From contig JAIRUL010000169.1 in NCBI GenBank assembly GCA_031254445.1, forward strand, positions 1 through 14,746: 14,746 nucleotides of DNA, read 5' to 3'. The stretch comes from Chitinispirillales bacterium (GTDB lineage: Bacteria > Fibrobacterota > Chitinivibrionia > Chitinivibrionales > Chitinispirillaceae). Positions 13,255-14,746 of this stretch are shown piece by piece (the stretch's first letter is position 1; every line of letters begins with the position of its first letter). The notes under the pieces were generated by a model. That model was given only the letters and a program-made list of their open reading frames with translations, was not told where the DNA came from and ran no database searches. A program made the position numbers and the translations under genes.

Positions 13255-14376
13255 GTGGCACCGAGCGATACGTCAATAGAAGAGATCAAGGAACGCTGCG
13301 ACAAGAACCCAACCGACTTGGGCGGCGCGCTGGAGTTAATGCAGCGCTATTGCGAGGTGGGCCGGTACGACGAGGCGCTGGGCTTCTGCCGCGCCGCGAT
13401 GAAGCACCACTCGCGCGCCTACAGCTTCCTCTTGCAGTTCGCCAACGTGCTCTTTCGGCGCTCCGACTTCAAGGAGGCGCGCATGCTCTTCAAGCGCCTA
13501 ACGGAGTTCAAGCCCGATAGGGTTGAGGCTTGGAACAACCTCGGCATGCTCGAGTTCTCCGTTGGCCGCTTAGAGGAGGCCAATAGCGCTTTTGCCAAGG
13601 TTTTGGAGCTTGAGCCGCAAAACGCGGGGGCGCTGTGCAATACGGGGAACTACTACGCCGAGAAGGGCGACGCGGCGCTTGCCGCCACCTACTTCGAGCG
13701 CGCGCTCGCCGTGCGCTCCGACTTCACCGAGGCGTGGTACAACCTTGGGAACTCCTATATGTCGCTCAACCGCTTCGAGCCGGCCAAGGAGGCGTTTGAA
13801 AAGGCGATAAGCTGCGACGGGCGCTTCGGCTCCGCCTACAAAAACCTCGGGTTCGTCTGCGAGCGCCTCGGGGATCACGCCGCCGCCTTGGAGCGCTACG
13901 GCCAGGCCGCCGCGCTGAACAAGTCCGACGCCGGCGTACAGGTCAACATGGCGGGCATATACATGGAGCTCAAGCAGTACGACAAGGCGCTCGAGTGCGG
14001 CAGGCGGGCGGCAAGCCTCGCCCCGGGCGAGACCTCAAGCTGGAACGCCCTGCGCAAAGCCGCTATACAGCTCTGCGACGGGCAGTCCTACCACCGCGCC
14101 GTGACCGCGCTGATAAGCGGCATCGGCGACAACGACTTAGCCGTAAGCATCAGCGACCTGCGCGACATGGGCTTTGAGCTTGAGGCCGAAGAGCTTCTCG
14201 AGTACACCGTCAAAATCCACAGGAGCGGCTCGTCGGTAGACGCGCTGCCTTTCGCGGAGAGTAAAGCGCCGCCGTTACCCGAGGGCGCCTCAGATAAGAA
14301 AACATACAAAATTATCAATAAAAAGAGCCCCGCGTCAGGCGGCGGCAAAGGCGGCAGAAAGGCAGGGCGCGTATGA
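13255..14376 (+). CDS. Tetratricopeptide repeat protein
   Basis: 373 aa with a GTG start, supported by GGAGGG at 13243-13248 and 6 nt spacing. About six to seven TPR units run from ~23 to 260, for example EAWNNLGMLEFSVGRLEEAN, AGALCNTGNYYAEKGDA, TEAWYNLGNSYMSLNRFEPA and GSAYKNLGFVCERLGDHAAA. A mixed helical region (260-325) and a flexible basic Gly/Lys-rich tail (GGGKGGRKAGRV) end the protein. No signal peptide or membrane segment, so it is likely a cytoplasmic protein-protein scaffold. The partner is unknown; the following gene overlaps its stop by ATGA, so the two are translationally coupled and that product is the best candidate partner. Confidence 0.9.
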   Translation: MAPSDTSIEEIKERCDKNPTDLGGALELMQRYCEVGRYDEALGFCRAAMKHHSRAYSFLLQFANVLFRRSDFKEARMLFKRLTEFKPDRVEAWNNLGMLEFSVGRLEEANSAFAKVLELEPQNAGALCNTGNYYAEKGDAALAATYFERALAVRSDFTEAWYNLGNSYMSLNRFEPAKEAFEKAISCDGRFGSAYKNLGFVCERLGDHAAALERYGQAAALNKSDAGVQVNMAGIYMELKQYDKALECGRRAASLAPGETSSWNALRKAAIQLCDGQSYHRAVTALISGIGDNDLAVSISDLRDMGFELEAEELLEYTVKIHRSGSSVDALPFAESKAPPLPEGASDKKTYKIINKKSPASGGGKGGRKAGRV

Positions 14377-14746
14377 ATCAGGGCGTAGCGGTACACATGG
14401 CGGGCAAGGCGGCGGCGGTCTCCGGCAGCAGCGTGGTGGACTCCAACCGGTTTTATTCCATCCTCTTAGACGCGCGCGCGGTAAACGTGGCCGAAGGCAT
14501 GCACGACGTCTCTGAGAAGCTTTTGAAAGGAGAAAAGGACAACGCGAAGTTAGCGCTCGACCAGCTTTGGGCGCTCAAGAAGTCGCTGTCGGGTGACGAA
14601 TCCGGCGCCGCGCTCGAGACCCTCATAGCCTATTATCAGGACAAAATGAATGTCCTGCGCGAAAATGAGGAGGCCGTCAAAAAGGTGAGCCAGGCCACTC
14701 GCTTGCTCATAGAGGAGAAGCGGAAGAAGGACGAGGAGCTTGCGAC
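14373..14746 (+). CDS. Helical protein of unknown function (3' end outside window)
   Basis: The ATG at 14373 overlaps the TGA of the TPR gene (ATGA), with GGCAGGG about 7 nt upstream. The frame is open to the window end (124 codons). The visible part has an Ala/Ser-rich N-terminus and then charged helices (MHDVSEKLLKGEKDN, LIAYYQDKMNVLRENEEAVK) that end in a Lys/Glu-rich coiled-coil segment (LLIEEKRKKDEEL). It could be an export-chaperone-like or secretion-associated helical protein, judged by shape only. I do not recognise a family. Confidence 0.75.
   Translation, partial: MNQGVAVHMAGKAAAVSGSSVVDSNRFYSILLDARAVNVAEGMHDVSEKLLKGEKDNAKLALDQLWALKKSLSGDESGAALETLIAYYQDKMNVLRENEEAVKKVSQATRLLIEEKRKKDEELA

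Overview
The window looks like a Gram-negative bacterial chromosome segment. The evidence is a predicted outer-membrane β-barrel protein with a C-terminal aromatic signature, a secreted protein with a cleavable signal peptide, a membrane-anchored M23 envelope peptidase, and a classical two-domain ArgA. The lineage cannot be fixed from sequence alone. The mix (E. coli Pol II-like family B polymerase, GH57/DUF3536 enzyme, ArgA, TPR protein) would suit a deltaproteobacterial-like or poorly sampled Gram-negative group. Most genes are GC-rich. The gene at 4740-6302 is clearly AT-richer.

Layout. 1-986 (-): tRNA-dihydrouridine synthase, running off the left edge. 1024-1332: a large imperfect inverted repeat plus a 40-bp tandem duplication. 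1332-2219 (-): outer-membrane β-barrel protein, 4 nt after the stop of the next gene. 2224-4548 (-): family B DNA polymerase closely resembling E. coli Pol II but apparently lacking a working proofreading site. 4555-4669 and 6373-6484: two direct copies of a ~115-bp repeat that bracket 4740-6302 (+), a GNAT acetyltransferase/SAM-methyltransferase fusion. 6561-6905 (+): small helical protein. 7033-7911 (+): M23 peptidase, ended by a clear terminator. 7994-8293 and 8280-10739 (+): a 99-aa protein of unknown function translationally coupled to a GH57/DUF3536 α-glucan-type enzyme. 10889-11146 (+): small membrane coiled-coil protein, then a ~94-bp hairpin repeat. 11268-11771 (+): secreted OB-fold-like protein, convergent with 11774-13144 (-), N-acetylglutamate synthase ArgA. 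13255-14376 (+): TPR protein, overlapping by ATGA a helical protein (14373 onward) that runs off the right edge.

How the genes relate. Most of the window is core metabolism and envelope biology, not one obvious island. Two places stand out. The first is the Pol II-like enzyme: its polymerase Asp motifs and C-terminal clamp-binding tail are intact, but its 3'-5' exonuclease motifs are eroded and the conserved motif B Tyr is Ala, which would suit an error-prone or lesion-bypass polymerase. The second is the GNAT-methyltransferase gene, compositionally different from its neighbours and enclosed by direct repeats, which looks like a cassette that can be gained or lost. No transposase, integrase, CRISPR array, tRNA or rRNA gene is visible.
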